Positions 19,851 to 33,297 are shown, counted from the stretch's first letter. The stretch: 60,000 nt of DNA from Adiantum capillus-veneris (GCA_014529385.2 CM043964.1:109335587-109395586); one strand, 5' to 3'. Translations and numbers: made by a program. Notes: generated from the sequence alone by a model not told the origin.

Positions 19851-21944
19851 TATGTCTCGTAAGAGTTTAGAGACTTCTATTCAAGTAGAAGAATTAAGTA
19901 GCTTTTTATACCCCACACAAAATGGTGTTGCAGAATGAATGAATAGGACCATCCAAGAGTGGATTATGTCTATGCTATCTTGGGCTGAAGCATTATACAC
20001 AATCATGTACTTGATCAATAAATCACCACATGCTTCATTATAGTTTTGTGTACCTTTGGAGTTATGGTTAGGACATAAATTGTCTTATGCAAAAATCCAC
20101 ACATTTGGTTGTGAAGCTTATGCACATGTATCCAAGGAGTTGTGTGCTAAGCTAGATCCTAAGTCTAGGAAATGCATCTTCATTGGCTATGGTGTAGATT
20201 GTCAATTTGGCTATCATTTATGGGATCCAGAAAGTCAATCAATGATTCGTAGTAGTGATGTTGTCTTTAATGAGAAGAGGATGCATAGACAACTAGTGAA
20301 AGAAGTTGAATTTCAAAAAGTGACATTTTTTGATGTATCAACTCCTGTCTAGATAGCTCCCGAGTCACTTACTACACAAGCTAGTACGAGTTTTGATCAG
20401 CCACGAAGATCTCAAAGAGTCTCACATCCGCTAGAACTTTTTGTTCTAGGCGTGGATTCTGTTTTGTTGACAGATAGTGGTGAGCCTTCTGGTTACAAAG
20501 AGGCTATGGTAGGCAATGATAAGGCTCAGTGGGAACATGATATGAACAGGGAGTTGTTCAGTATTGCAAAGATCAAAACATGGAAACTTGTTCCGTTGCC
20601 AAAAGGTAGGAAAGCATTGCCTTGTAAATGGGTTTACAATAAGAAGATTGACAATTGCAAAGCTTGTTTAGTGGCCAAAGGTTTCAAGCAAGAATATGGT
20701 GTTGATTTCCAAGAAATCTTTTCTACAGTGGTCAAGATAATCACACTAAGGCTGTTGCTTGATTTGGTTGCCACTGAAGATATGGAGCTTGATCAAATGG
20801 ACTCATTACAAATTTCTTACATGGTGATCTTGAGGAAGATATTTATATGCAGCAACCTGAAGGGTTTGTGCTAAAGGGCAACGAACATTTGGTCTGTAAG
20901 CTTCTAAAAAGCTCTATGGCTTGAAGTAATCATCTAGACAATGGTATCAAAAGTTTGATGCATTAATGCTCTCCCTAGCGCAGTAATGAGGATCCATGTC
21001 TTTATCTGAAAACACAACCCAATGGACAACTTATTGTGCTTATTGCTAGTCATTATAAGGAGGACATTTCTAACTTGAAAACCAAGCTGAAAAGTTAATT
21101 TGACATGAAAGATTTGGGTGAAGCCAATCACATTTTGGGTATGCGCATTACTCGTCTTGACCGTAAGAAGAGGTTGTTGTACCTTTCTCAAAAAGATTAT
21201 ATGCACAACGTTCTTGAAACATGCAAGTAGGGAAGGCTTTGAGTACTCCATTACCTGCATATTTGAAACTTAGCAAGAACGACTGTCCAAAATCTGATGA
21301 GGAAAAAGTTGCAATGGCTAAGGTTCCTTATGCTTCAGCTTGTGGGTAGTCTCATGTATGCCATGGTGGCTACAAGACCTGACATTGCACATGTAGTGGG
21401 AGTTGTAAGCAGATTTATGTATACCCCTGGTAAAAAGCATTGGGATGTTGTCAAGTCGATTCTCAGATACTTGAGTGGCACTGCAAATAGACAGTTATGC
21501 TATGGTTGTGGAGAGTCATCCATTCAAGGATTTGTAGATAGTGATTATGCAGGTTGTGTTGATAGTCTTAAATCAACAACAGGTTGTATTTACACATTTG
21601 ATGATTCTTCTATTTCTTGGAGATAGATTCTTCAAGATTGTACATCCATTTCTACCACATAGGTAGAGTATGTTGCATTGAGTGAGGCATGCAAAGAAGC
21701 TATTTGTCTTGCTCGCCTAGTGAAAGATCTTGGGTTGGAGCAGTGTACATCAGTTCTTCATTGTAACAGCAAGAATGCTATTGCCTTGGCTAACAATTTA
21801 GTGTTTCATTTCAGAACAAAACACATTGATGTGTGTTATCACTTCAATCATGAATGCCTGTCAAACAAGAGCCTTGATTTAGTGAACATTCCTACGTTAG
21901 AGAACACAACGGATGCACTCACTACAAGTCTCTCCAGCCATTAG
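19851..21944 (+). pseudogene. Copia pol remnant (integrase end, RT, RNase H)
   Basis: In order: the end of the integrase core (QNGVAE then stop, MNRTIQE), the post-integrase stretch (HTFGCEAYAHV, 20,056-20,352), RT (KTWKLVPLPKGRKALPCKWV, 20,452-20,874; MQQPEGF), then LVGSLMYAMVATRPDIAHVVG (21,297-21,626) and RNase H (DSDYAGC; SEACKEAICLARLV, 21,678-21,944). The YVDDM box of RT is absent: the sequence passes straight from LIVL to IAS. Stops and frameshifts break every domain. It encoded replication and integration functions of the parent element. Confidence 0.88.
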
Positions 21945-22017
21945 TTTTAGCACTGTCATGATTTGATGGGTATGAAAGAGTGGTTCTCTTTCCTCCTTGT
22001 AGTCTCCCACATGTGCC

Positions 22018-22031
22018 ATCAAGTGGGATAA
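22018..22031 (+). promoter_or_regulatory. Polypurine tract of element 3
   Basis: CATCAAGTGGGATAA lies just before the right LTR's TGTTAGG. It is the plus-strand priming site expected for copia elements. Confidence 0.65.
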
Positions 22032-22296
22032 TGTTAGGTTTAATGGCCATGTGGCCAACCTCCCATCACTAACTGCTACTAACCCTAAGTGTACATCTAT
22101 ACACTTGTGTGATCCACTAACACTAAGTACAATGTGTTTGTGCCTTAATGCATAAGATACATAAGAAAGAAAGGGGGCACATAGTTTGTGTTGGCTTTCC
22201 CCCTCCAACCTCTGTGTGTGGCTATGGTGGTGTGTGTGTGATTGTGTGTGTGCAATTCATCCTTCTCTTCCGCTGTGCTCCAACTCCTCTCCTTCA
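22032..22296 (+). repeat. 3' LTR of copia element 3
   Basis: 265 bp, TGTTAGG...TTCA, followed by TSD TCCAC. Small indels and substitutions separate it from the left LTR. Confidence 0.9.
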
Positions 22297-22301
22297 TCCA
22301 C

Positions 22302-22475
22302 ATGTCTTGGCATAACCATATCAGCCTCTACCATGAGCATGTCAAAGAACTCCATATCGCTCATCTCCATGGTAGGAGGCATCTTTGTCTTAAGAGGATC
22401 AATCCATTGTGTCTGGAAGAGGATGGCCACTCTCACTCTACATCTATAGACACGTCGTGCACAACAATCTGGAGC
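22302..22475 (-). pseudogene. 5' part of the interrupted 84-codon frame
   Basis: Minus-strand open stretch reading RVAILFQTQWIDPL and FFDMLMVEADMVMPRHV. It begins after a TAA and has no obvious start codon, so it may be an exon or a fragment. It continues in frame at 18,490-18,413. Not recognised. Confidence 0.35.
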
Positions 22476-24735
22476 TTATCATGAAATATATGTGTCTAGT
22501 CTCTTGATGACATGACTCTAATGTAATTGAGATTATGTCGCCTTGCACCTCAAATGCATGCATCGGGTAGACCAAGCCAATCTTGGCTCCTCTCCCAATG
22601 GCTAGCAAACCGCAATGTATATGGAAGAACAGCTCTCTAAGTAGTACTCGTTGACATCCATTGTCTCACCAAGATCAATCTTTGTGCAATTGCAAGAACA
22701 TAACATACACGTCATAGCATATAAGATTCACCACTTGGTAATGTAAAGTATACATCTCCTGCACCCTCTATGTCATATGCTAATCCTTTAGCTAGATGCA
22801 CACGACAAAGGCTCCCACTAGCAAAAGTGCTAAACCACTCATGACATGACGTAACATAGAACAACTCACACTCATCATTGAGAGCAAGTGGCATCTCTAT
22901 TACACATAAAAGCAAGAGCAACACCATAGGTAAATGTGACATAACCACCTTCAACATACAAAGCCACCTCTCTAGCCTGTGTCAAAAACATACCTGCATC
23001 ATGCATACATATACATTGATACCTCACGTGTCTAAAGAAACAATGTATAATGTACCTTGTGTGATCACAATGCCAACATCTCAAGTATTGACATGAATGA
23101 GACCACTATCTCACATGAGACATCGTCATCGACTCAAAACTCACACGTATCAGCTTCCATAAGTGAAGTTATGGCTCTACAACACATACAAGGGAAATGT
23201 GCATAAACCATTGCCAAAGAGAAGTGCACCAAATCTAGAACAAAAGAACATCCTTGCGAGGAGAAAATACTCTCAAAAGAGCTGACTAGTAGTCGTAGTG
23301 CTCAAGTGCATTAACACATACAATCTCCCGACGTACTGTAACCACATTGTGCTATGCAATCATCACACTGATGCAACTCTCAACCGCCAAAAGTACATGG
23401 AACTTGTAACCAATGACTACTTGTAAATTGTATGACGTAGACTCATAATCAAAATATTTTTTGATCCAAAACAATGCATACCGAGTCTACCTGTAGCTAC
23501 TACGAGCATACAAAAATCTCACTCTTGCAAGGGTGGATACAAGAACACCAATTGGTGTCCAAAAACAACTATGTGCATGTCAATTGGGAGAAAAATCAAC
23601 CACAATAAGAGAGAATCATTCTCTCAATGCAATGATCGCAAATACATTGAAAAAAATTGTATGGAAAACAAGCCAAAACAACTATGGCGAGAAATCTAGG
23701 GAAAAATTGGACAAATTCTCCCCTACAAAATGAGTAAAATCTCAAACCATAAATTGCATCCAAGATGCCAAAGTCCAGATGATCTCAACCACTAAAATTG
23801 ACCAAAAAACTTGTCAACTAAAGGCAAAGTGAGCGTAAACCTTAAGCTTTTTAGTCACCAAAAGAGGACTCAAAAAGACCGTAAACCAAAACCACTACTT
23901 AATGCCGAGCACCAAAGGAGTGCAATCCCAAAAAGTGATTAGTGTGGAAACAATGCTCTCAAGAGAGCTCATCGGCACTCAAAAATGCTTGCCAAAATGC
24001 ATGTACAATGGGCATCAACTATGTGCCATAAGCATATGAAAATCCATCTACAAAGATGATAAACCAAAGCACACATTTTTTGCCAAAGTGTCCTATAAAA
24101 GAAGCTCCACTTGTAGCGCCAATGCGAGCAACTTTTCCTTGACTGGAAATGGCGTCGGCCAAATCTACTCACTTCTTCTTTACCTAAATCTCTAAAAATA
24201 GCAAACCTTAAGCTCTGAGTAAGATGAAATTCTATCTTCAACTCATAATTTAAGCACCCAACTTTGAGCACCTGTCGTGCTTCCAAAAGTGCATCAAACT
24301 TGCATACAACGCGAAGATAGAAAACATGAATTTTTTTGTAGATAGTGAGTTGGAGGTGAATATTAGCAAAACAGTGAGGAATTTGCAAAAGTTTTCTTCT
24401 ATAAAGTTGTAGAAAAAGATGCATTGCAAGAAAAATTTTCAGACGTGCAATCTACAAGGAGAAAAATGAATTTAAAACAATGCAATTGTGCAATACTTTT
24501 TAGGACAACACCGTCACCTACACTCAACTATCTTCCACATTGTTGTATGAGCTTTCACAAGAGCATACATCACTCTCAATTGAGCTCACAAGATCTCATT
24601 TGATTATCACAAAGCTTCCAAGCGTTCTTCATCTCTCCACTGATGAGATCAAGAAAGCTATCTCCTTGAAGTTCACGATGCCACCATGCTTTGAGTGATA
24701 CCAATTGAAGGGATGCTCTGATACAAATTGTGAGT
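22476..24735 (-). other. Decayed or non-coding element interior
   Basis: No conserved domain is visible on either strand; open frames are short and unconvincing. Minus-strand TGTATCAGAGC (24,715-24,725) resembles the initiator-Met PBS, and a (GA)n-bearing stretch lies upstream of it (24,759-24,823). This suggests the remains of a minus-strand LTR element, perhaps a large non-coding derivative, with copia element 3 nested inside. Confidence 0.35.
24715..24725 (-). promoter_or_regulatory. PBS-like site
   Basis: Minus strand TGTATCAGAGC, one base off the initiator-Met PBS (TGGTATCAGAGC). No LTR pair was found to confirm it. Confidence 0.35.
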
Positions 24736-24756
24736 GTGAAAATGCGATGCATGTGT

Positions 24757-24758
<2 letters not shown>

Positions 24759-24823
<65 letters not shown>
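24759..24823. repeat. (AG)n microsatellite
   Basis: About 65 bp of pure AG dinucleotides. The Ser-Leu and Arg-Glu frames here are artefacts. Confidence 0.97.
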
Positions 24824-24825
<2 letters not shown>

Positions 24826-25150
24826 ACAACATGTGGGTGAAGTAGCTCACTACAATATGTGAGAGAGTCCCTTATTCTTCTATCTAGTAAAGAATAAGGT
24901 GTGCAAATGATGGATGGTCGGCCCTCTTGTGCATCCGACTACGGTAAGAGGCACACACCTTTACCCCAATAAAAATTAGCCAAAACCATGGAGAACATTT
25001 TAAAAGCCTTAAATGAACATCCCACATAGAAAATTGTTACTCTAGATATAGTTTATTTTTGGAGAGAAAGTCTAAAAGCAAACAAATCATATATTTTTTG
25101 AAAAACTAAGACTTTTCAGGTAATCTATTAATTTTTTTGATATGTGGCAG
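24824..25150. other. Noncoding, nothing recognised
   Basis: No coding sequence or clear repeat structure is seen, apart from AT-rich sequence leading into the RT fragment at 25,151, where a pyrimidine tract and GGCAG resemble the acceptor-like junction of copies A-C. Confidence 0.4.
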
Positions 25151-25400
25151 GCTTTGGCCCTCTCCCAAGGCCTAGATTTAGCTTTTAAACCCTTATCTAT
25201 GGTTAGCTCTCTTGTACTTATATGTATTAGTAGGTTGGATGCTTCTTAACTATTTGTGACTCCTATTTGTCTCAAAAAAAGAAATATTCCATCTTGCATA
25301 TGATTTCCTTCAACGACTATTTGAAATCCTTGCAACACTTAACAAGCTACCTGAGGATATATGCAATATGATCTCTAAAATTATTAGCCAAATCCCAATT
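25151..25400 (+). pseudogene. PLE-like N-terminal fragment, copy D
   Basis: Starts LALSQGLDLAFKPLSMV right after GTGGCAG, as in copies A-C after TTGCAG, and continues SSLVLICISRLDAS followed by TAA where copy A has Gln. Similarity fades after about 90 codons. It is the most diverged copy, 8 kb beyond the main array. Confidence 0.65.
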
Positions 25401-26290
<890 letters not shown>

Positions 26291-26299
26291 CTCCTTGAT

Positions 26300-26897
26300 C
26301 TTTTCCCTTCTCATCCGCTGACAACTTGCCCTACTTAATCTTCTCTAGCTCACAAAGCATATCTTCGTCCTCATGGTTCTCACTATATTTGAGAAGAAAT
26401 ACCTTTTTCAACTTGCTATAGGTCCAAAGTTTGCATGTTGGATAGTGCTATTACCACTTTCTAGCCACACCCTTGAGAATCTGTGGGAAGTACTCACTCC
26501 ACTCATCTTTATCAATATCTTTCAGATCAATGTATTGTTCAATAGCTTGGATGTGTACATCATGATCGTCCTTCCTTCCCCCTTTGAATGTTGATAAGAC
26601 AATCTTTAGGTCAATTTATCTTTCATCATGTTTGAGATCCAATTCTCAACGTCTTGGTGTTTCCTTGTAATCAGACTTTCTCTCCCTATGTTTGCATTTG
26701 TTGTAATGGTTAGTATCAATATCCCATCTATAATTATAGTGATTTTCCATTTCAATCAGATTAATAAGTTCATTCCTCTGATCTGGTTTTGCATGTGAAG
26801 ATGCTCTTTTGTTGTGCCTACTACCATCATTGGCATGTGTCTGGACTTTTTCTTTGCCCTTCAAATCCAACCTCCTATTGGGTGACCAATTTTCCAT
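26300..26897 (-). pseudogene. Ty3-type gag remnant
   Basis: The minus strand opens with ATG at 26,897 (MENWSPNRRLDLKGKEK) and is rich in charged residues. After a stop at 26,646 it continues STFKGGRKDDHDVHIQAIEQ and EWSEYFPQILKGVARKW, which match the retrotransposon gag domain pattern (dividing a target, then WF/Y-P-xLKGxAxxW). A PBS-like TTTGGCGCAGATGGCGGC lies 97 bases upstream. Downstream pol is not found. This is the 5' end of an old Ty3 element, facing opposite to the retropepsin ORF that follows. Confidence 0.6.
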
Positions 26898-26993
26898 GGC
26901 ACATCAATGTTTCAAAATTCTAGTAAAGCTAAGTGGGTCTGAAGTTTCCAAGGATTAGACAAGAAACTTGGGATACCATGTAGAGACACTCTA

Positions 26994-27013
26994 GCCGCCA
27001 TCTGCGCCAAAGG
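26994..27013 (-). promoter_or_regulatory. PBS-like site of old Ty3 element
   Basis: Minus strand TTTGGCGCAGATGGCGGC resembles the TGGCGCC-type primer site of many plant Ty3 elements, 97 bases before the gag ATG. If correct, the LTR lies at higher coordinates (27,014 onward). Confidence 0.4.
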
Positions 27014-27438
27014 AAATCAAGGAAAGGAGGAAGCAATGACATCTGAGCCTCCCTAGCAAGAAGCCAAAGCTGACCAAGGATTTTTAGAACTAGCTCAATG
27101 CTCACACTAATAAATCTTCCACCACAATAACTATTGAGAAGAAGTAAGAGAAGAAGTAAGAGCCAGTACTTGAGCGGGCCTTAGGACTAGGAGCAACCCC
27201 AATTTTTTTGCCTGGCACAACTCCAAACACTAGTATTGAATTGTAGAAAAGTACAAAGCAAGAGACTAGTCTAAGAAACCCACTATAGTGACATTTACAA
27301 TCATCAAAACCCTAGTCAATCAATTGTAAGCGCTTCAGAAGAATTGGCTATGGTGGTGAGAAGTTTGGTGATGGATTCGTCACACAAACTACTAGTATCT
27401 TACAAGGTCCCTATGCTTACATGAGAACAAACAAAAAA

Positions 27439-27528
27439 TATCCATAAACAATCATAATTGGGTGTGTAGTGACCATCCAAATAGGATGGTCACTACTATC
27501 CATAAACAATCATAGCTGGGTGTGTAGT
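27439..27528. repeat. 32-bp direct repeats around a perfect hairpin
   Basis: TATCCATAAACAATCATA... repeats at 27,439-27,470 and 27,497-27,528. The two copies flank and overlap a hairpin with 13-bp arms (GTAGTGACCATCC, short loop, GGATGGTCACTAC; 27,466-27,496). It looks like a small insertion or a repair-made duplication. Confidence 0.8.
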
Positions 27529-28999
27529 CTAAAACCCAACCAAACCCAAGAGGATAGATGGCTGACATATCCTCATCCAGGGTATGAAAAAGAGAGGTTG
27601 CAAATGTGCAAGGAGCTCATCCAGAAGACCCAAGCTCTTATGGAACCACATGTTCCAGATGCTCCCAAAACGGAGGTGCTAATCCGCAAAAAAGTCCAGG
27701 AAATGGAGAGCCGTGGTATTGTAAACAAAAAGGAAGAGCTAGGAGTTGAGGAACCTTTAGATACAAGGGAAGTAGCCAATACCACAGATGGGGTGGGCTC
27801 ACCAGTAGTGATGCCTATTCCGGAGGTAGAAGAACCGTGGCCACAATCCTTGTGGGAATCAATAAAAAACCGAAAGGATGGTAGTGCTACATTACAGTTA
27901 GCACCTATCCCTAAGATAAACATGGATCATGAATTTTTCCCAGGAGATATACGATCTCTATACGGGGATGTCGGGTCTGTCACATCTGAAGAGAGTAAAC
28001 CACGCTCCCTAAAGACGTTGCCATATTTCATAGGAGAACTTGAAACAAAATCAGAGGTTAAAGTGGTACCTTCTCAGTGGTAAGCCACACCAAAAATGAT
28101 GGATACCGAGAGCTTTCATGAATTCATGTCTTCTCCTATACAATGTGTACTTTATCTCTCATAGCTACTAAAAATTAGACCGCATATATGGGGCCAAATG
28201 GGAAAACACTTGGAAAACATGGGGCTTAAAATCCCTTCGCATGACCAACTTGCATATGAAAACATGGATGACACCTTGCCTAAGAAACCACAGACAAAGC
28301 CAGTACCAGTAAATAAGGTGGGTGACTACTGTGAAGGAGAAGAAGGAAACACCACCTTACCACTTGAGTACAAAGGAGTAAAGACAGTTGCTATATTAGA
28401 TAGTGGGACAGGAATTGCCATTGCAACCAAAGAGATATGGAAAAAATGGGGAAAGCCTGCTCTTAGGAAAACTCGAATGAAATTGCAATTAGCGGATGGA
28501 TACACGGAGAAACTGATTGGAATATTAGAACAAATCATTGTATCCTCGTGTGGCATAGAGTATGAGCACACCTTTGCCATAATAAATTAACAAAAGCAGC
28601 AACTTTGACATCATATAGGGCAGACCATTCATGCATCAGCTCAAAATGGTACAAGACTGGGGCTATGACTATATCTACTTGAGACACAAAGAGGTCACAA
28701 TAAAAATCAGTGTCAAAGATCATAGTTACAGAGATGTAGTGTGAACCCCGAGGGAGGACTTAAACTCCACAACTGATTTGGAAAGCAAAGCGCATATTTG
28801 GATGTACGGAGCTCCTGAGAGTGGAAGTCTTAGAAAGCAAGATTGCATCCTAGAGCATTCAGTCGAAGATGAGGCATATGTACCAGAACCATTTCCAGAG
28901 GAGTTATTTGAACCCTTTGGATGGGATCAAATACTGGCAACTCTTGATGTGTGTGTGAATGAGGTGACTTTGACTAAATTTTTTGATGAAGATGGGTAT
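27469..28999 (+). pseudogene. Retropepsin-like ORF, 5' part (interrupted)
   Basis: Frame 27,469-28,590 has stops at 28,081 (TAA) and about 28,165 (TAG) and then shifts by one base at about 28,588. The N-terminal 200 codons are charged and unrecognised. The region 28,370-28,700 is a retropepsin-like domain: ILDSGTGIAIATKEIW (catalytic DSG), then NFDII-stop-GRPFMHQL, where the ILGRPF motif has TTG changed to TAG. The frame continues KAHIWMYGAPESGS to FFDEDGY at 28,999, where a copia element is inserted; it resumes in frame at 34,546 (DITPLFTIKVL). The true start codon is uncertain. There is no RT or integrase on either side. Confidence 0.65.
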
Positions 29000-29214
29000 T
29001 GAAGTCGCGGAGCGGAGCGTGGATCGACTCTCACACACACAGAGAGAGATACACAGAGAGCTTACACAGTATGCAGAGAATTCGTTTGAAGGGTTATAAA
29101 ACCTTATTATCCACAAAAGTATAAGTGAGTATATACAAAGAGTTAGTGATAAGTGAGTTAGGCGGGCGACCTGCCATATCCGTATAAGAGGCCACTTGGG
29201 CTTTAATCCCAACA
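29000..29214 (-). repeat. 3' LTR of copia element 2
   Basis: 215 bp; in element orientation it begins TGTTGGGATTAAAGCCCAAG. Differs from the 5' LTR in a CA/GA dinucleotide stretch and a short indel near GGGTTAT. Confidence 0.93.
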
Positions 29215-29231
29215 ACCTCCCACTTAAAGTC
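29215..29231 (-). promoter_or_regulatory. Polypurine tract of copia element 2
   Basis: Minus strand GGACTTTAAGTGGGAGGT directly before the LTR. Element 1 has the same sequence at 48,225-48,242. Confidence 0.8.
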
Positions 29232-29298
29232 CAATGTGGCACTTTAAGTAACTGTAAATCTATGAACATAAATGTACAAAGATTTACATGGCTGCCAT

Positions 29299-32200
29299 CT
29301 ATCCAATGCCCAATAACTCATGACAATGCACAAAGCCCTCTCCTGGAAGTCCCTTTGTGAGTAGATCAGTAGGATTGTCCTTGGTGTGGATCTTCAGCAG
29401 TTGTATCTGCTTGTCTTCAAGTACTTCCCTAATGAAGTGATATTTCACATCAATATGCTTAGTCTTCAAATAGAACACTGGATTATTTGCCAATTGTATA
29501 GCACTTTGACTATCACAATATAACTCTGGCATATCTACTTTGATTCCCAAGTCTGCTACCAATCTACCAAGCCAAATAGCTTCTTTGCATGCCTCATTTG
29601 CTGCAACATACTCAGCTTCTGTAGTAGACTGCGTACCACAATCTTGTCATTGAGATCGCCATGATATGGCACCTCCAGCCAATGTAAAGACATAGCGTGA
29701 TGTAGATCTCTTCTCAAGTCTCCTGCATAATCTGAGTCAGTGTATCCTCTGACACTCAAATCCTGACTACCATAGCATATGTGCATACTCTTTGTATGTT
29801 TTAAGTATCTCATGATACCTTTCACTGCCTCCCAATGTTTCTTGCCGGGATTTGACATATATCTGCTAACCACTCCCACTACAAATGCAATATCCGGACG
29901 TGTAGCAATCATTGCATACATCAAACTACCCACTACATACGCATATGGAATCTTATCCATTTCAGTCTTTTCTTCCTCAAACACAGGACAATCTTGTTTG
30001 CTAAGTTTCACATATGGTGGCAATGGAACACTCAATGCCTTTCCCTTCTCCATATTGAAACGTTGCAAAACCTTGTCAATATAATTTTTTTGAGATAACC
30101 AAATCAACTTCTTTGATCTGTCTCTCTCAATGCGCATACCAAGTATATGACTTGCGTCACCCATGTCTTTCATGCCAAATGATTTTGCCATCTTTGACTT
30201 CAAAGCTGAAATTTCTTCCAAGTGTTTGCCAGCAAAATCAACATGTCATCCACATACAAAATAAGGATCAGCCAACTGCCATCCTTAGCCTTCTTTGTAT
30301 ATAGACAGTGATCGAAATCACTACGTTTGTAGCCTTGAGAAAGCATAAACTTGTGGAACTTATGGTACCATGCCCTCGGTGATTGTTTTAAGCCATAAAG
30401 ACTCTTTAACACAGGCATACCAAATATTCCTTGCCTTTCTCAACAAACCCTTCTGGCTGCTGCATGTAAATTTCCACATCTAAATCACCATGCACGAACG
30501 CTGTCTTGACATCCATTTGGTGCAACACCAAATCCAATATGGCAACCAATGCAAGAAAGCATCTCAATGTAGTCATATTGACCACTGGAGAGAAGACTTC
30601 ATGAAAGTCAATGCCTTGTTCTTGCTTAAAGCCCTTGGCAACAAGCCTTGCTTTGTACTTTGGCTGACTATCATGAGCAGTGATCTTATACCTGTAAACC
30701 CATTTACAAGGTAGAGCCTTTTTGCCCTGTGGTAATTTAACTAGCTTCCATGTATGGTTTTTATGCAGAGCTGTCATCTCTGACTGCATGGCCAACTGCC
30801 ATTTTTTTTAGTCAACCACTTGTAATGCTTCCTTGTAACAATATGTTTCTCCGCAATCTATGAGCATGACATAATTTAGAGATGGCACATAACGATCAGG
30901 TGGTTTGGAGACACGCTCAGAACGTCTCACCACAACTAATTCTACCTCTCTAGCCACTATAGGTTGTTCCTGAGCCTGACCATGTTGTCTTGATGTGCTA
31001 GCACTAGGTCCATCTTCCCTGAAGACAACTCTTTTGATCTCCTCTGTCTTCTCTGGCTTAGCGTGAAACTTGGCTTCATTGAAATGCACATCATTACTAC
31101 GAATAACTTTTCTGGACTCAGGATCTCAAAGCCGGTAACCTATCTCGCCCGATTCTCCGTAGCCAAGAAATATACACTTCTTGCTCTTTGGTTTTAACTT
31201 ATTCGTGAACTCCTTAGGAATATGGCTATAAGCTTCACAACCAAAGACTCTGAGATGCTTATACGAAGGTGCCTTGCATGTCCATAGCATCTTGGCCACT
31301 TCGCTCTTATCCAGAACCCTACTAGGAGACCTGTTGATCAAATGGACTGTTGTAGCCACTGCTTCTGCCCAAAATCCATCAAGCAACTCAGCATTTGACA
31401 ACATGGTTCTGACCTTCTCTTGTATGGTCCTATTCATACTATCTGCAACCCCATTCTGTGAAGGATTGTATGGTGCAGTAAGTTCCCGCTTAATCCCTTT
31501 TGCTTCACAAAAGTCTTGAAAAGCTTTGGAAACGTACTCTCCACCATTGTCAGTTCTCAAGCACTTCAGCTTCTGACCACTCTGATTCTCCACAAGCTAC
31601 AAGAATGTCTTAAAGACCTTGAGCACCTCATCCTTGTGCTTCAAGAAGTAAACCCATACTTTGCGAGAATAGTCATCTATGAATGTACAAAAGTACGTTG
31701 CTCCCCCTAGTGACAAACTAGGCATTGGTCCGCATAGATCACTGTGCACAAGAGCTAATCGTTCGTCCCTACGGTTCCTCTTTGATCTGTGCGATTCCTG
31801 TGTTTGCTTACCATAAACACAATACTCACAAAACTCAAAATCTTGAAATGAAAAGCCAGGCAAATAACCATAATGAGAAAGTATTTCCATTTCTCTTTTT
31901 GACATATGTCCCAGCCTACGATGCCACAGTGACACACTTGGCTACTCAATCACATTAATTATACGGTTTTTAACCTCTGAAACATGTAAAGTGTATAGAG
32001 TTCCTGACTTGCTACCATGTGCTACAGTCATCGAACCTTTGGAGATCTTCCAACCGCTGTTCCCAAAAACTGTCACATAACCCGTATCATCCAACTTCCC
32101 TGTACCGATCAAGCTCTTTCGGATTGCTGGAACATGTCTGACATTCTTGAGCCATAAAGAAGAGCCATTCTGAAACTTCAACTGCACATCTCCCACTCCA

Positions 32201-33271
32201 AGTATGTCACAAACCTGCTCATTGCCAAGTCTGACATAATCTTTAGTAGCCACATATGATGTAAACCACTCTTTGTGCGGAGAAACATGTAAAGATGCCC
32301 CTGAGTCGATAATCCAATCACTCATAGCATGTCCATCCTCTGCAGTCAAGAAAACAGAATCAATATTGCTTGTGAGGAAGATGTCACCAGCTGCTATACC
32401 AGAATCACTGTCTGAACCAGATTTTGTGACATTCACCTCTTCAATCTTCACTGAACTCTTCTTTTCATCTTGCTCAGAACTCTTTGTTTTGCCTTTTTCT
32501 TGTTTCCACTTCGTACAGTCTCTCTTCATGTGACCCTTCTTGCCACAATGGTAGCATTCTATGTCATCCTTTGACTTCAAGTCACGAGACTTACTTCGGT
32601 TTTGTGCCTTCTTACCCTTCTTCTCTTTAGACTGTTGTCTCCCTTGAACAACCAAAGCACTATTGCCTTTGCCTTTGTCAATGTTCTTCCTGTTCACTTC
32701 CTCTGTGAGCAAGCTGCCTTCTACATTGGCACTTGTAAGACCTTTTGGCACGACAGAATTACTTAACGTTGTACGAAAAGTATCCCTAATGTCTGGCAAA
32801 GTGATCAAGAGAAACATAGCCTTCACTGAATCTGGAAAGACTATCTCCTGTGCTGTAACTTTGGCTGAAAATTGTGTGAAATTCATTGAGATGATTTGAC
32901 ATGGCTGTCCCTTCCTTCATCTTCAAATCCACCAATTTCTTGAGCCAGTAAATCTGAGAAGTAGCACTTTGTTTCTCGTACATACCACATAGCTTTTGCC
33001 ATACGCCATATGCTGTAGTCTCTTCTGCTATGTTGAAGTAAACATTTTCTACCAGTGTCAGCATGATTGTGGAGCAAGCTAACTCGTCAAGCTCTTCCCA
33101 CTCATCTTCAGCCATACCTTCTGGTCTCTCCCCTTTGAACTTCAGTGGCTTCACTTGTTTTTTCTGCACCAAAAACTGCCAAATCTGCTTCTTCCAGAAT
33201 GGAAAGTTTGTGCCATCCAACTTCTTTATGTTGTAAAGAGTCTCACTCTGAGAAGATGCCATATCTGCCAA
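29299..33271 (-). pseudogene. Copia gag-pol polyprotein, element 2 (broken)
   Basis: ATG at 33,271 (MADMASSQSETLYNIKKLDG; a second Met at codon 4). Gag runs to a shift near 32,790-32,885; the CCHC knuckle CYHCGKKGHMKRDC is near 32,520-32,560. Protease DSGASLHVSP is near 32,290. Then GAG-pre-integrase (SLWHRRLGHM), integrase (HSDLCGP; RTDNGGEY; NGVADSMN, where the third catalytic residue Glu is Asp), RT (KKALPCKWVYRYK; YVDDML near 30,240, both Asp kept) and RNase H (TDSDYAGD; YCDSQSAIQL). Breaks lie at about 31,945, 31,595, 31,125, 30,808, 30,410, 30,230 and 29,650. It encoded capsid, cleavage, integration and reverse transcription functions in virus-like particles. Confidence 0.93.
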
Positions 33272-33297
33272 ACTGTTTACTTCTGGGAAAAATCTAG

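Larger units (their letters stand above)
18491..22296 (+). mobile_element. Copia-type LTR retrotransposon, deleted (element 3)
   Basis: LTRs 18,491-18,764 and 22,032-22,296 start TGTTAGGTTT and end TTCA, and the 5-bp target duplication TCCAC flanks them (18,486-18,490 and 22,297-22,301). A PBS follows the left LTR, and a polypurine tract (CAAGTGGGATAA) precedes the right one. Gag, protease and most of integrase are missing; 18,781-19,850 has no recognisable copia coding. The remaining coding is the end of integrase, RT and RNase H, with many breaks. The LTRs differ visibly, so the insertion is older than the one at 48,033. Confidence 0.92.
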
